Under the pieces are notes generated by a model. That model did not search any database. It worked only from the letters and a program-made list of their open reading frames with translations, and was not told where the DNA came from. DNA of 64,000 nt from Mya arenaria (lineage: Eukaryota > Mollusca > Bivalvia > Myida > Myidae): contig NC_069136.1 of NCBI RefSeq assembly GCF_026914265.1, positions 21,574,051 to 21,638,050 on the forward strand. Reading direction: 5' to 3'. This document shows, piece after piece, positions 47,169-59,026 of the stretch. Position numbers and translations under genes: made by a program. Every line of letters starts with the position of its first letter. Position 1 is the first letter of the stretch.

Positions 47169-49040
47169 AGTACATGTAATTCTGATATGGATATTAAGCG
47201 AATATGCAGTTGAAAAGTTTCAGAGCTACGTAAATCATTCAATATTTCAAGTATATCATGTGTCGAATATTGTCTAGTTTTTTAGAATTATTTATATTGT
47301 CAATCCATATCTATATTTTACAGAATCCATACGAAGAAGCTATGGTTTATTATTGAAAAGTTATGTTATTAAATGATTAACAGCTGGAGAAAAAACTAAA
47401 AGTTAAGGAATCTTATTTTCATTAATTAGACATTTATTTTATGGAAATACTCTTGACTTAAGACTGCTTCTATGTGAAAACGTTGTGAAATTGTGTTTTG
47501 TGAGGTATTTTGGTTACAGAAGAAATGTGTTAAAAAGGCTGTGCTTTGAAACAGACAGCCCTTTCCATTTCAGCTCTTGTTTTACAGTTACTCTTGATTT
47601 AAGTTGCTTAAAGACCAGAACACAAAATCCTTGATTTGCATTAAATCTTAAAGTTGAAAAAAAATATCATAGCTAAATATTTAATGTTTACATATCATCA
47701 AGTTTTTTTTGCAAGATTATTCACTTGTATTATAAGAATATCATGCACATGTATTTCTTTTTTTATTCCTTTGATATAAGTAACACGGTCTATTTAAATA
47801 CATTCTTAATAATATTTGAAAACGCAAGTTTCATATACATATTAAGAAAGCTATTAAATTATTGTATGTAAATAATACTTATAAAGATTAGTTAGTACTA
47901 TCTGCATTCTACATACATTATGTAGTTGATGGTTCCATAGTTGAATTCTTGCGATTATTCTGATGCAGATTTGTATAAATGGGTTGACACGAAAGCATAA
48001 TGAGCAATTGGAAGTACTCCCGCATGATGTTGGTCTTTGAGATTCTGTGATAACGTAGATTGTGTGAAAGAAATAGTATTCTTTTAAATGGCTGTTCTTT
48101 TTCATCTACTTTGTCATGATAATGAAATACATATTTTTCATTCCACTGTATTTAATTGTATGTGCATCGTGGTTTATACATTTTTTTTCATTTGAAATGT
48201 TCTGTTTTGTGTTTGACCATTATTCCACTGAGTGTGGTATGATCATAGTTGTGTTTTTCTTCATTCTGATTGAATTATCAAACTAGATATTAATCGCTTT
48301 TTGATTGTTGAATGATTATTATTATTACCAGTAAAATCAGTCAACTGTTCCTATAACATAATGGATCAAGTTTAATACGTAGCTGATATTGTTTTAGTGT
48401 TAAGCTGTGTCTTGGTATTTAAATGTTTTCTTATTCTTATACTCAAGAAATAGCATCAAATTCATACTTTCAGGTAGTAATAAGATGGAATATGATTTGC
48501 ACAAACCTTGATTTAAACATTGCAACACCAAAAAAAAAAAATGGTACCATCATATTGAATATCATGATCATGGGAATCCTTTTGTTATTTTCTTTAAGAT
48601 TTATTGTTTGTTTGTTAAGCGATTGTATTATAGTTTTAGATATGTTTGGTTTCTATTATTGAACCATTTATGGCTCAATGTGGGCTTATGCGATATTTAA
48701 GAAATAAAAATAACTTGAATATATTTCTGTTTCTGATTTATTCTTCTATATATTTTTACAAGAGCATGGATGTATATTAAGGTTATTAAAATCATAGAAG
48801 CAGGAATGAAAGTACCTACAAATTTCCCTTGTTAATACATAATTTTGATAACAAAAATCTCAAATGCATTCTTTGTTGCATGTCCGACCCTTTTAAAACG
48901 TCGACTGAAACATTCTGAGTGTGTAGAAAGCTGCTTAAGCAAACTTTCAGAATTACTGATGGGTAAGTCTTCCATGACAATGCACAATTCACCAAGATGT
49001 ATAATGTTAAATGCTCTATTCCAAATCTTGTGTAACAAAC

Positions 49041-49105
49041 ACTACATCCGATTTGCAAGTCTGCCTGTACCCAGACAAAACCTGGTGGGACGTTCGTTGT
49101 AGTTA
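49041..49105 (-). pseudogene. Degenerate exon-2 duplicate, unit 2 copy
   Basis: Same relic as 39821-39885 and essentially unchanged from it, about 35-100 bp past the stop of HEAT gene copy 2. Confidence 0.6.
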
Positions 49106-49139
49106 AAGGTCTATTCCTAAATCCGGTGTCCTATTCCAT

Positions 49140-50257
49140 TCACATGACATTCCATTTGCCAGTCCGTCTGTACCCGGACAACACTTGGTGGGCCTTTCGT
49201 CGTAGTTTGGGGTCGCTGTCATTGTTGTAAATGTCGAGGACATCGGCCACCTTGTCTTCCATATGGGTTGGCGAGCCGTCACACAGGGTGTGTAAAACCT
49301 GGGATTTAATACAGAGAATTATGGAACAATTATATTGACTTGGTGGCAAGAAATATGTGACCATAATCAGATCATGAAGTCTGGACTACTTAATTGACTT
49401 AAAATGTTGATGGACATGAATGTTACAGTACAGTTACCATAAATTCAAATCTTCTGGGACATATTTCGATATGGAATGTACACATAATTATGTATATTGT
49501 TAAATTTAGATTGCACTTGTGCAAAAATTAATCAAAAGTTACAAAAAAATGATGAACATAGCTAGGCATCAATTTAAAGTCAATCTCTTATGCATTTTAT
49601 CAGTATAAACAGAAACTTCAAAAAAAAAATCAAATCCACCCTCTTCATTTTTTTTAGATACCCCGGTAAGTTCAAACGTTAGATCTGGGACCAATAACAA
49701 TCCTACTCCAAAATTGGATGAGTTCATTATTTTGACAGCCCACAAATGTGACTCACCAACAAGGTAAATTTTTACAAGATTTTAGAATTTCTAAATTTAA
49801 ACAGTACATCTGGTTGATAATATGATTTAATTCTTGAATGCAATAAAAATATTTATGGCAGTGTAACTTAAAATACCATCCAATGAGTAAAGCTAATATT
49901 CAAAATACATCACAACAGAGTATATACAGATGCAATGAAGTAATATGACTATGCAGACTGCTAATGTAATTGTGGTAAAAGGCCAACTGAACAATGATAT
50001 ATCTACATATATCTACATACCTGATATCTGACGACAGGAGATTCATCACCAACCATATCAAGGACTCGGTCCCAAAACTCTGTCAGATCTTCCTTCACAT
50101 GGCACGGGCACATCTCCTTCAGGGCTCGCTGCCTCACTCGAGCACTCTTGTGCTTTGTTAGTGAGATTATAGTGTCTATTATAGTCGTTTTTTCACATAG
50201 TCGTAATGCCTCGCCTTCTCCCAAGTCAATAATTTCTATTTCAGACAATTCAGACAT
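49140..50257 (-). CDS. Small HEAT-repeat protein, 131 aa, two exons, copy 2
   Basis: Exon 1 runs 50257 to 50021 and exon 2 runs 49298 to 49140, with the same splice sites and lengths as copy 1. The protein differs at Y5S, N23K and F103Y and nowhere else; no silent change is present in the 396 coding bases. The TATA box and first 5' sequence are preserved, with one extra T in the A/T run before the ATG that breaks the upstream frame seen in copy 1, confirming MSEL as the start. It is structurally intact and probably expressed if the duplication is real. Confidence 0.83.
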
Positions 50258-50345
50258 TTTTTTTTTTTTAATTTGGTCTACTTACCAGTTTAAATGTTTG
50301 TTTCACATTGCCAACCACATATATTGCTACAGAGTAAATAACGTG

Positions 50346-50354
50346 TCTTTTTAT
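50346..50354 (-). promoter_or_regulatory. TATA box of HEAT gene copy 2
   Basis: TATAAAAAG on the minus strand at the same distance from the start codon as in copy 1. Confidence 0.45.
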
Positions 50355-51228
50355 ATCCATCGAAGTGATTGCACAAGACTTATTTTTTATTCCAGAATAA
50401 ACTCTAAAATGTCTGGGTATGTTGCAATGTTTGTTTACTTTTTGTTTACTTCCGGGATGCGATTTTCACAAGACAAAAAAACTACAGCCCTGCAGCTAAA
50501 AACATAGGGAACAATTTGAGGATTTCACGTGTAATGTCCATAGATTTTTGCTTTTAGTATTTATTTATTTGACTGTTTAGACTCATTGATAATGTTGATA
50601 TGTACTGTTAGTATTATAAGTATCGTGTACTAAGACGAAATCCATTGCGACCGACATATATGATTTCGGATACTTGTCATTCGGACAAACAGCAAACATG
50701 TATTTTATTTAGTCTTTACAGCCTATATCTACCAATGAATAATACCCATTGCATAACTATCGCTGTCAAAGACTTAAATTAACCTGAAAAACTATCAAAA
50801 CGCCTACATGTACACAACTAATTGAATTATAATGCATTTCCCTACACATTTCAATGTATACCATACAGGCAACACTAAAGATTGGAAAAAATGCGATATC
50901 TAGTGTTTCACATACATGACAACCATACATTTCCTTAAATTTCAGTTTAACGCTAATTGATTTAAACAATAAAAAAGGTTTGTCGTGTTTTATCTAAGAA
51001 AATTCACTCAGTTTTAAGTTAGGTACCATTAATTTTACACAGAATCCATTAGTAATCTAAGTGCTAGTCCAGCAGAAAATGTTAAATCTCGGAGATATTC
51101 ATGATTTTTTCTCTCTGATTGCAGGTCATGAATAGAATTCAAAAAGTGAAACAACTATTTATTATGTGCATCACTCAGACTTGAAGAAAATGTCAGTCTG
51201 ATGTAGCATTCTCATTTATAAATATTAT

Positions 51229-51283
51229 GTTATAATTAAAAGTGGCTGTATGTTGTCAGCATACAGCCACTTTTAATTATAAC
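51229..51283. repeat. Perfect 24-bp hairpin, unit 2 copy
   Basis: Identical arms and loop to 42024-42078. Confidence 0.85.
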
Positions 51284-51708
51284 AAACTTCCAAAGGCTGC
51301 TAGGCTGTCCTATAAAGATAACTACTCTTAAGATCATGACTGTACAACAAACCATATAAATTGTTCAATATACTTCAGTCAATTTTTCATGTAATGTTTT
51401 TAATGTTCAAAATATACATATTTATATAATTGTAAGGAAAACTTTATTACATTTTATTGCAATATGATAATATTTAAGTGTGGTCTGTGTCTATGTAAAA
51501 TATTATCGAAAACTTTGTGGTTATTTTTCAACAACAGAATTGTAAAGTATTAGACTTGATAACAATGATTAAATCAATATTTTGTTATGGTCCTGTTTTC
51601 GGATAATACAAAATTGGTCCTTATATTGAATATATATACAAACTGATTTTTTCACAAAATTACCTGTAAATGAATGGTTCTTGGAGGGTGTGTGCATATC
51701 TTGAGGTA

Positions 51709-52595
51709 TTGCATTGAGACTTGATACAATGTGACTCAGCCACCCAATCTTCTTAATTAACCAAGTGAGAAAATTTTTGCATTTAATGCAAATAATTGCC
51801 CTTTATTATTCGTACATAGGTTAATATCTCAGCAACTACTTGAGGTATTGCATTGAGACTCGATACAATGGTACTCAACCATCAAACCTACTTTATTAAT
51901 CAAGTTAGATAACTCTAGTTTGCATTAAATGTAAATAATTGTCCTTTATTATTTAACTTAGAAATTCTGGTTAAGGTTTTGCTTGTAAGCACACATAGGT
52001 TAATATCTCAGCAACTACTTGAGGTATTGCATTGAGACTTAATACAATGGTACTCAACCATCCAACCTACTTAATTAACCAAGTTAGTTAACTCTAGTTT
52101 GCATTTAATTCAAATAATGGCCCCTTTTTTTATTCGACATAGAAATTCTGGCTAAGGTTTTGCATGTAACCACATTTAAGTCAATACCTCAGCGAATATG
52201 GTACATCATGTATTGCATTGAAACTTTACACACAGGCTCCCGACCATTTAACCATCTTCTTTATTCTAGTAAGATAACGCTATCTTTCATATTATATAAT
52301 TTTTGCCCCTTTATTATGCGACTTAGAAATTCTGGTTACGGTCTTGCATGTTAGCACACATAGGATAATATCTCAGCAACTACTTGATGTATTGCATTGA
52401 GACAATGGTATTCAACCACCCAACGTAATTGAATAACCAAGTTAGATAATTGTATTTTGCAAATAATGGCCCTTTATTTATTAGACTTAAAAATTCTGCT
52501 TAAAATTTTCCGTGTAACCGCATTACTGTTAATATCTCAGCACATCAAAAGCGGCCGAATAGTCGAGCGCGCTGTGTCTCTGACAGCTCTTGTTG
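51709..52595 (+). mobile_element. Mollusc repeat with GAATAGTCGAGC end, 5'-deleted copy
   Basis: The left terminus and first units are missing through the 703-bp deletion. The right end reads AAAAGCGGCCGAATAGTCGA then GCGCGC. The remaining units match 43202-44202. Confidence 0.75.
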
Positions 52596-52852
52596 CTTTT
52601 GAAGCAGGGTGCTTCTACCAGGTTAATCACATCCATGTTGATTTTTTTAAGTTAACACACTATCATGCAGCCTCATGGAACGTTTGGAGGTCATTCATCA
52701 TATGATTATGTAATGAGCTTATTACTTTGCTCGATTATACTAGTGCATGTTATACATATACAAGGGCATGATATTGAAAGGGCATAAAAAAATTATTATA
52801 TATTAAGGAGAGGATGTAAGTAACAGCACTTTTAGGCAAAAAAATAAATGGT

Positions 52853-53065
52853 TTGGTTAGGGTAACATCATTTTCAAAAACAATTAGGGTAGGTAGGCTT
52901 TAAATAAGAATGTTATTTTCATCATTGGAGAATGGTATTATAGTAATCTCCTGTATAAGGTGTTAAAGGTTTTAAATTACATATTAAAACACACTTTTAA
53001 TAACTTACTATTAATACGGTAGGGTCGGTGACCATTTCGTAGGTAGGGTTGGGTAACCCGAACCA
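52853..53065 (+). repeat. GGTTAGGG ... GTAGGGTCGG dispersed repeat, unit 2 copy
   Basis: Counterpart of 44458-44670. Confidence 0.6.
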
Positions 53066-54016
53066 AATGTGTTTTTGAGGCCTTACGTTGCACTGCACGA
53101 TTTCCTTGACAACATGGTACAAAACAGTTACATTGTCGCAGTGTTTTTTTCTCCACTTGTAAAGGAATGGTGGCTGGGCTCTTTGACAGGGGAAAAATAG
53201 TGTTGTTTCTACAAAAAGGGGGAAAATACCAACATTTTTCATATCGTCCCATTGGTGCAAAAGGGTACCAAGCCACATTTTCATACTTTCGAGTGAAATG
53301 AGTTTAAAGGTTTGGCGGTTCCTAAAACATCATAAAACGATTTTGCAACTGAATCTTTTTCACTTACCGGTATCTCAAATGGTTTATTTAAAATGTTCCT
53401 TGAATTGCATATAAATACAATGGATAATTAAGGTTAATTCGTTAATTTTGTTAATGTATCATGGTATCTTCTTGCATAAGGTGATTTGGAAACACAATTA
53501 ATGTGAAAAGGAACCATATGGCAATTAGTATCTTGTTGCATATACCTCAATTGGAATAATCAGATAAAACTGCTTGTTACTGCGTAAGGTGCCTTATGTC
53601 ATATGGTACCTTATTGCCTGATGTTTTAGGCATAAATGTCAAACATAAAACATAAGAAATATTCATTGATCTTTAATATTGGAACAATTGGTACACTATG
53701 TCCAATATAAGTGATTATATATATAGTATTATAGAATAGTAAATAATAATTCATTTATGGTGCAACAAATTGAACTATATTACAAAGAACAAGGTTATGT
53801 GTCACATTTATTAATTCCAACTCAGTGGAAATGCATTAACTTTGATCATAATTATTACACATGTAAACAGTTTTGCAATGTACTCTGATTATACACAAGA
53901 ATATTCACTGTGTTCCGCCCAGTAATCATACATGAAGCTTATGCCGTACGTTAATAGTTCTACTACAAACAAATAGCATTTTCCAGTATGAAAAATAAAT
54001 CTGTTCATTTTGAAAT

Positions 54017-54019
<3 letters not shown>

Positions 54020-54081
<62 letters not shown>
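54020..54081. repeat. (AT)n microsatellite
   Basis: About 30 uninterrupted AT units ending in ATCAATAATT. The flanking 53719-54019 is AT-rich with no recognised feature. Confidence 0.95.
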
Positions 54082-54083
<2 letters not shown>

Positions 54084-54129
54084 ATAATTATGTTCATCGT
54101 CTGATGATGCACAACATCTATGTTTGTTA

Positions 54130-54630
54130 TGCTGACATTAAGAGGTGAAGTAAGTATGGAACTCTTCTAGAAACAATCTTTCAACGTTAACACTTCTGAC
54201 AGCTTTTGCTCTTTTTTTTACCTTTTCTTTTTCTCCGCTTGCTTTTACTTTTTTCAACTGATGTTCTTCGTATTCTTTGGTCAAGTTGTCATTGATACTA
54301 CCATCTGCTTGGTACCTTTTATATAATTCACACAAGAAACATTGGTCCTGTTTTGGCTTGCAGAAACAAAGATTGTAAGATTATTCGTAACTTTTCGATT
54401 TCACTGGTGAACTGTTCTGTACCTGACACTTGATGTATGGATTTGTTTGAACAGAATGTTCTCTGGTTTTCAACATAATGTAACACTGGTTTGTACTTGT
54501 TTCTGATATATCATCAGTTATAAATTTGTTTTATCTTTCTCTTGGTGCTCTAAAAAAGCAGTTTCCATCTTCACGGACGTAAGCTCGCTTAAGTTCATTG
54601 CTGACAAGAAAGTTATCCAGTCGTTATATG
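54130..54630 (-). pseudogene. Decayed transposon-type gene fragment with an OTU-protease motif
   Basis: On the minus strand, 54625-54545 reads LDNFLVSNELKRAYVREDG followed by NCFFRA. D-G-N-C-F-F-R-A is the catalytic-Cys motif of OTU-family cysteine proteases. Stops follow. Then about 54360-54138 reads NLCFCKPKQDQCFLCELYK, a KxxDxCxxC cluster I associate with transposon-linked proteins, followed by a Lys/Glu-rich stretch (KKVKASGEKEKVKKRAK) and a stop. OTU domains occur in several eukaryotic transposon classes. No His-box or start was found, so it is broken. Confidence 0.55.
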
Positions 54631-55034
54631 TGTACTGTATGTAACTTTATGCTCATACACTCTGTTCTTTCCAAGGGGCTTTAATCACTTATTGTCTGTT
54701 TGCGTCTCTTATTTTGTTATTATTATCTGTTTATTAGTTTTTGATGGACATCTCTCTATGTTCTTTCCCGCTTAACTTTTATTCCAGTCTTCATTTGCTA
54801 GATCTTGATATGTTTCGGAATTTTCTTCCATGAATTTGCTTATGAAACCTCTGTTTTCTGTTTGTTTCCTATTACAGTCTCATTCGTTGATCTTCATTCA
54901 AGCAGAATAGTTTTGCAATTCCCACCCGCCCGTTTTTATTGCAAAACATTAAATGTTAATATAATAGTTAATATTAACAAAATCCTGAAGATCGCACTGT
55001 TAAAGTGCAGAAAAACTTTATTAGGATAACTTAA

Positions 55035-55300
55035 GTATGAACAGTCAAACTCTGTTGACTTGATCTTCCTTGGCTCAAAGTGGATGTAAAGGACCAATGT
55101 TTTTATACTGAAGGTAAGCATTCCAGCTGGCTCGAAATTGTTTGGCTCAATTTCCTCATCGGCTCGAACTGGATGTATAGGACAGATATCTATCTTCTGA
55201 AGGTAAGCATTCCTGCTTGTCTCGAACCTCCCAAGGCTCAAGGTATTTTCGCTGGTTCGACCTAGGAATTCAAGCCAACTGGGTTTGACTGTACTACATT
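55035..55300 (-). repeat. TTCGAGCCAA dispersed repeat, copy 3 (longest)
   Basis: Ends ACAGTCAAACTCTGTTGACT on the left and CCAACTGGGTTTGACTGTA on the right, an inverted pair. The interior alternates GGCTCGAA and TACTGAAGGTAAGCATTCC units (twice). This copy shows that the family has terminal inverted repeats and an internal duplication. Confidence 0.65.
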
Positions 55301-56270
55301 TAAATATGGTTGAACCTGTGTTTGTACTTTCCAACTGAACAACCTTCTATTGTTTCTGCATATAAGAGGATGCTGCCGTAATTTTAAGTAACATGTTAAG
55401 AAAGTGAGAATGTGAAGTTTTTAAGAGAAATTTGTTTCAATATGTTATTCAAACTATGTCTATAAGTCCATGGACACAACAGCCGTAATCTAATATGGCA
55501 ATTAATTTTTTGTTTTAGTTTATCATGAAAACCTATTAAAGATTGTGTTTAATCCCAAAAAAACTGCTACCTGACATGCATATACCCACGTTAAGATTTA
55601 AATTCTCTATATTTGGATGAAGGTCATGAAGAAATACAACTAGAAAACCTGTAACAACCTGTTATCAGCAAGCTAGTCCCCAAAAAATACCAAAATTAAT
55701 TACCAAAATCACAAGCAGATCAAGGAGGGGGACCTCTCCCCCCACCCACCCCCAAAATTGCCAAGTTGATGTTTTATATTTAAAAAGAGTAATAAAATAT
55801 GCCGGAAGCGCACAATTTCAGACGAGAAACTGTTAAATTTTTCTTGGGAGAGTACTGTCATACCCACCCGCCAATTCTAAAAAAAAACAAGTATACAAAT
55901 TCTGTGAGAGGCTCGAGTCTAAAGGTTACGCTCCTAATTAACAATAGTGGAATTCTCGATCCACCCCTGAAAATAAGATGAGGCCATCAATTATGCCTGT
56001 TACTACCTGTTATCGGCAAATAATACGTTTTCAATGATAACAAAATTATAAAGGGCACCAGGTGTCGTAATCAAACAAAAAGGTTATTGAAAGGTTATCA
56101 AATTCTAGCTTATTTGTGGATGGCATCTTTGAAGATGTTCATTTATCTGCTAGGTAGTACTTTAGTTAAACTTTAAGTATGCTTAGAACTTTAAGTCTTA
56201 TGTTTCAAGATATCACATGCTCAGACTTATGGAACAAAACGTTATCAGGTCAAAATAAAACAAAATACTT
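55301..56270. other. Intergenic DNA without a recognised gene
   Basis: AT-rich, with a C-rich run at 55735-55755. Nothing exon-like is supportable. The stretch CTACCTGTTATCGGCAA at 56005 resembles CAACCTGTTATCAGCAA at 55655 and may be an old duplication. Confidence 0.4.
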
Positions 56271-56318
56271 CTGGTTCAGGTCACCTGACTCTGCCTACGA
56301 AATAGGCACAAACCCTAC

Positions 56319-57720
56319 CGTTTTTAGCTCAACTACTCGAAGAATGAGGAGGCTTTACGACTCGCCTTTGGTGTCGCCGTCCCGTTAAAGTTTTAGGGCA
56401 AGTTGGCATTTATAACTTCAATACCCTTCATTCACTTTACTTAATACTTCACACAGTTGTTCAGGACCATCACACAATGAGGTTACATAACTCCATATTG
56501 TCCTTCATATAAATTATGGCCCCTGATTGGCTTAGGAACTTAGGTTAACGTTTTAGAGCACTATGGGTCAGGTTAAAGTTTTAGGGCAAGTTGGCATTTT
56601 CACTTATAGCTCCAATACCCTTCATTCAATTAACCTAGTCCTTCACACAGTTTGTTCAGAACCATCACACAATGAATTTCACATAACTCCATACTAAGTA
56701 TCCTTAATACAAATTATGGCCCCTGATTGGCTTAGGAACTTGGGTTAAAGTTTTTGGGCACATTGTGTCAGGTTAAGATTTAAGGGCAAGTCAGGATTTT
56801 CACTTATAACTTTAGTTCAGGTTGACATATTGCAACCAAACAGGAATAGTTTATAGAGACCTCTCATGGGATTGTGTTTGAGGCTCAGAGAGTCATGGTC
56901 AAGTTCAATTTCAATGTTACTTAAATAGAAAAACGGTTAGTACTGAATAACTTAAGTTAGGGCTGACATATTGTGACCAAACTTGGTATACAGGAAGAGT
57001 TTATGGACACCTTTCATAGGATTGTGTTTAGGGCCCCTAGGGTCAAGGGCACTGTTACTTAAAATAGAAAAACAATTGGTACTCATGAATAACTAAAGTT
57101 AGGGCTGACATATTGTGACCAAACTTGGTATACAGGAAGAGTTTATGGAGGCCTTTCATAGTATTGCATTTTCGGCATTGGGGTTAAGGTCAAGGTTACT
57201 GTTACTTAAAATTGATAACCGTTTGGTACAGAGTAAGTGAAGTTAGAGTTGACATATTGCGACCAAACTTGGTATATATGGAGAGTTTATGGAGACCTTT
57301 CATAGGATTACATTTCGGGCCCTTGGGGTTAAGGTCAAGGTTACCGTTACTTAAAATAGATAACTGTTTGGTACAGAATAACTTTAGTTAGGGTTGACAT
57401 ATTGTGACCAAATTTGGTACGAAGGAAGTGTTTATGGAGGCATAACATGGGGTTGCATTTGGGGCCCCTAGGTTGAAGGTCAAAGTCACTGTTGTTAAAA
57501 ATAAAAGAGATAAAACTGAATCTCACAACATAAAGGTTGAAATTCTTCTGTCAATCATTGAAAACCTGGTTATGTCGCATTGCGGCATTTCTTGTTTTCT
57601 TTTTAATTTGAATTTTCTCTATTGCTTTTAACAGGCACATATAACATCATTATTGTATTCATTTCTAAAGCAAAGCAATGTATAGTCAAGAGCGCCGTTC
57701 TACAACAGCTCTTGTTTATA
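56319..57720 (+). mobile_element. Large mollusc repeat, second subfamily (TAGCTCAACTACTCG end), satellite-bearing
   Basis: Starts TTTTTAGCTCAACTACTCG, then CGACTCGCCTTTGGTGTCGC. It contains two or three units with TTAAAGTTTTAGGGCAAG and then, from 56815 to 57490, about six units of 120-140 bp (TTGACATATTGTGACCAAAC, TTGGTATACAGGAAGAGTTT, GGGTCAAGGTCACTGTTAC). It ends near GAGCGCCGTTCTACAACAGC then TCTTGTT. A related copy is at 61112-62338. There is no coding capacity. Confidence 0.65.
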
Positions 57721-58620
57721 GTCTGTTTGAAAGAACAAAAAATGAAGAAACTTATTTTTTTAAATATTTTTGATATTGTGTGTTTTAATATGTAGTTTAA
57801 AAATGTTTCAAGCTGAAATATACTGAAGATTACTTTAACGCCATTCCCCAAAGGATGACAATAACTTTCTTGTATAAGAACTAATAAAAATAAGCCTACC
57901 TACCAAACCTGTTTTTGGACAAGATGTAACCTTAACCAAACAAATTATTATTTTTGCCTTGTTTTTTTTCAAGGCCACACTGGCACGCAATATCGTGCCA
58001 GCCATCTTCATAATCACAGTTTAGTGGATACAGTTCAGACTTGTGGTACACAACTTTATTATTATTACTATATTTCCTTAGGAGGACTTCTGCTCATCTC
58101 CTACTTTAGGTAACTTTCTAAATATGTTAGGACTATAATTGTTGTTTAGGTTGGAGGAAAAAAAATTAACTACAAAAATTCATGGTGGGGTGAATTAACC
58201 AATTTAATTCTGATACCCAGTTAGATAAAATTATGATATCAGGGTATTTTCCTATAACTGATATTTAATTTAGCATCTGATTGTTTATGACCCTTGTATT
58301 GTATAAACACTTATAGCTTCTTTATTATTAGTATAAGACCAAATGAAGATTACATATTTGGAAAGAAAATAAAAATCTGCACATGTTTATGTAATTTTTA
58401 TAAGTGAGTGATTTTTTAATAAATTATTTATTGCAAGTTTAACAGGTGACGATGAAAAAAAAATTAACAAAAAAATAACCAACATTTATCATAAAACATG
58501 TATAAGAAAATTGTAACCTCCTGAAGGAGAAATTATCAGGTCACTAAATGGTCAACTAATTCAGCTGTCAGTGATTGACAGCTGACAACTGGATTTATCA
58601 AATCAATTAAATAAGTATTT
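57721..58620. other. Intergenic DNA without a recognised gene
   Basis: Contains a fragment of the GTAGGG repeat family, inverted, at 57890-57950 (GCCTACCTACCAAACC). Otherwise AT-rich with no exon-like segment. Confidence 0.4.
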
Positions 58621-58622
58621 CT

Positions 58623-58803
58623 TTAAAGCTGCACTCTCACTGATTGACTCTTTTGGCAACCCTTCTTTTAGTTTTCATGGAATTAGCCAAATTTTCCAAT
58701 TTTTTACTAAAACTTGAAGAAAAAATGAGTTTTCAGCAGTTTTCGAAACAATTGAAATCTGTTCTATTGCAAGTTACGTGAGAACTGTGAGAGTGCAGCT
58801 TTA
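58623..58803 (+). mobile_element. Short miniature inverted-repeat element (GCTGCACTCTCAC family)
   Basis: Left TTTAAAGCTGCACTCTCAC, right GTGAGAGTGCAGCTTTAAAG: near-perfect 18-bp inverted ends around about 145 bp of non-coding DNA. Confidence 0.7.
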
Positions 58804-59026
58804 AAGTCAGTAGCATGTAGGCCAATAGAGAAGTTTGTTTTGAAAGATAACAGTATGTTAGGATTCTGTAAAATTTGTCCACACCAGTTTTTTGTCCAGT
58901 TTTTTTTAAAAATGGCATAATAAGGCAGTCTCTTTCTCTTTTAATGATAATTGTTATTTTTTAACTTGTTATATTTTATTTATTTTCAGGTTGTTCTTCA
59001 CGTGAAAGCCTTATTAACCTATCACA

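Larger units (their letters stand above)
45332..53718 (+). repeat. Tandem segmental duplication, unit 2 (about 8387 bp)
   Basis: Second copy of 36006-45331. It is shorter because of a 703-bp deletion at about 51703 (unit 1 positions 42499-43201 missing), a roughly 50-bp gap near 51770, a roughly 80-bp gap at about 52545 and a roughly 85-bp difference at about 45545 upstream of exon 16. After 53718 the sequence becomes unique. Confidence 0.92.
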
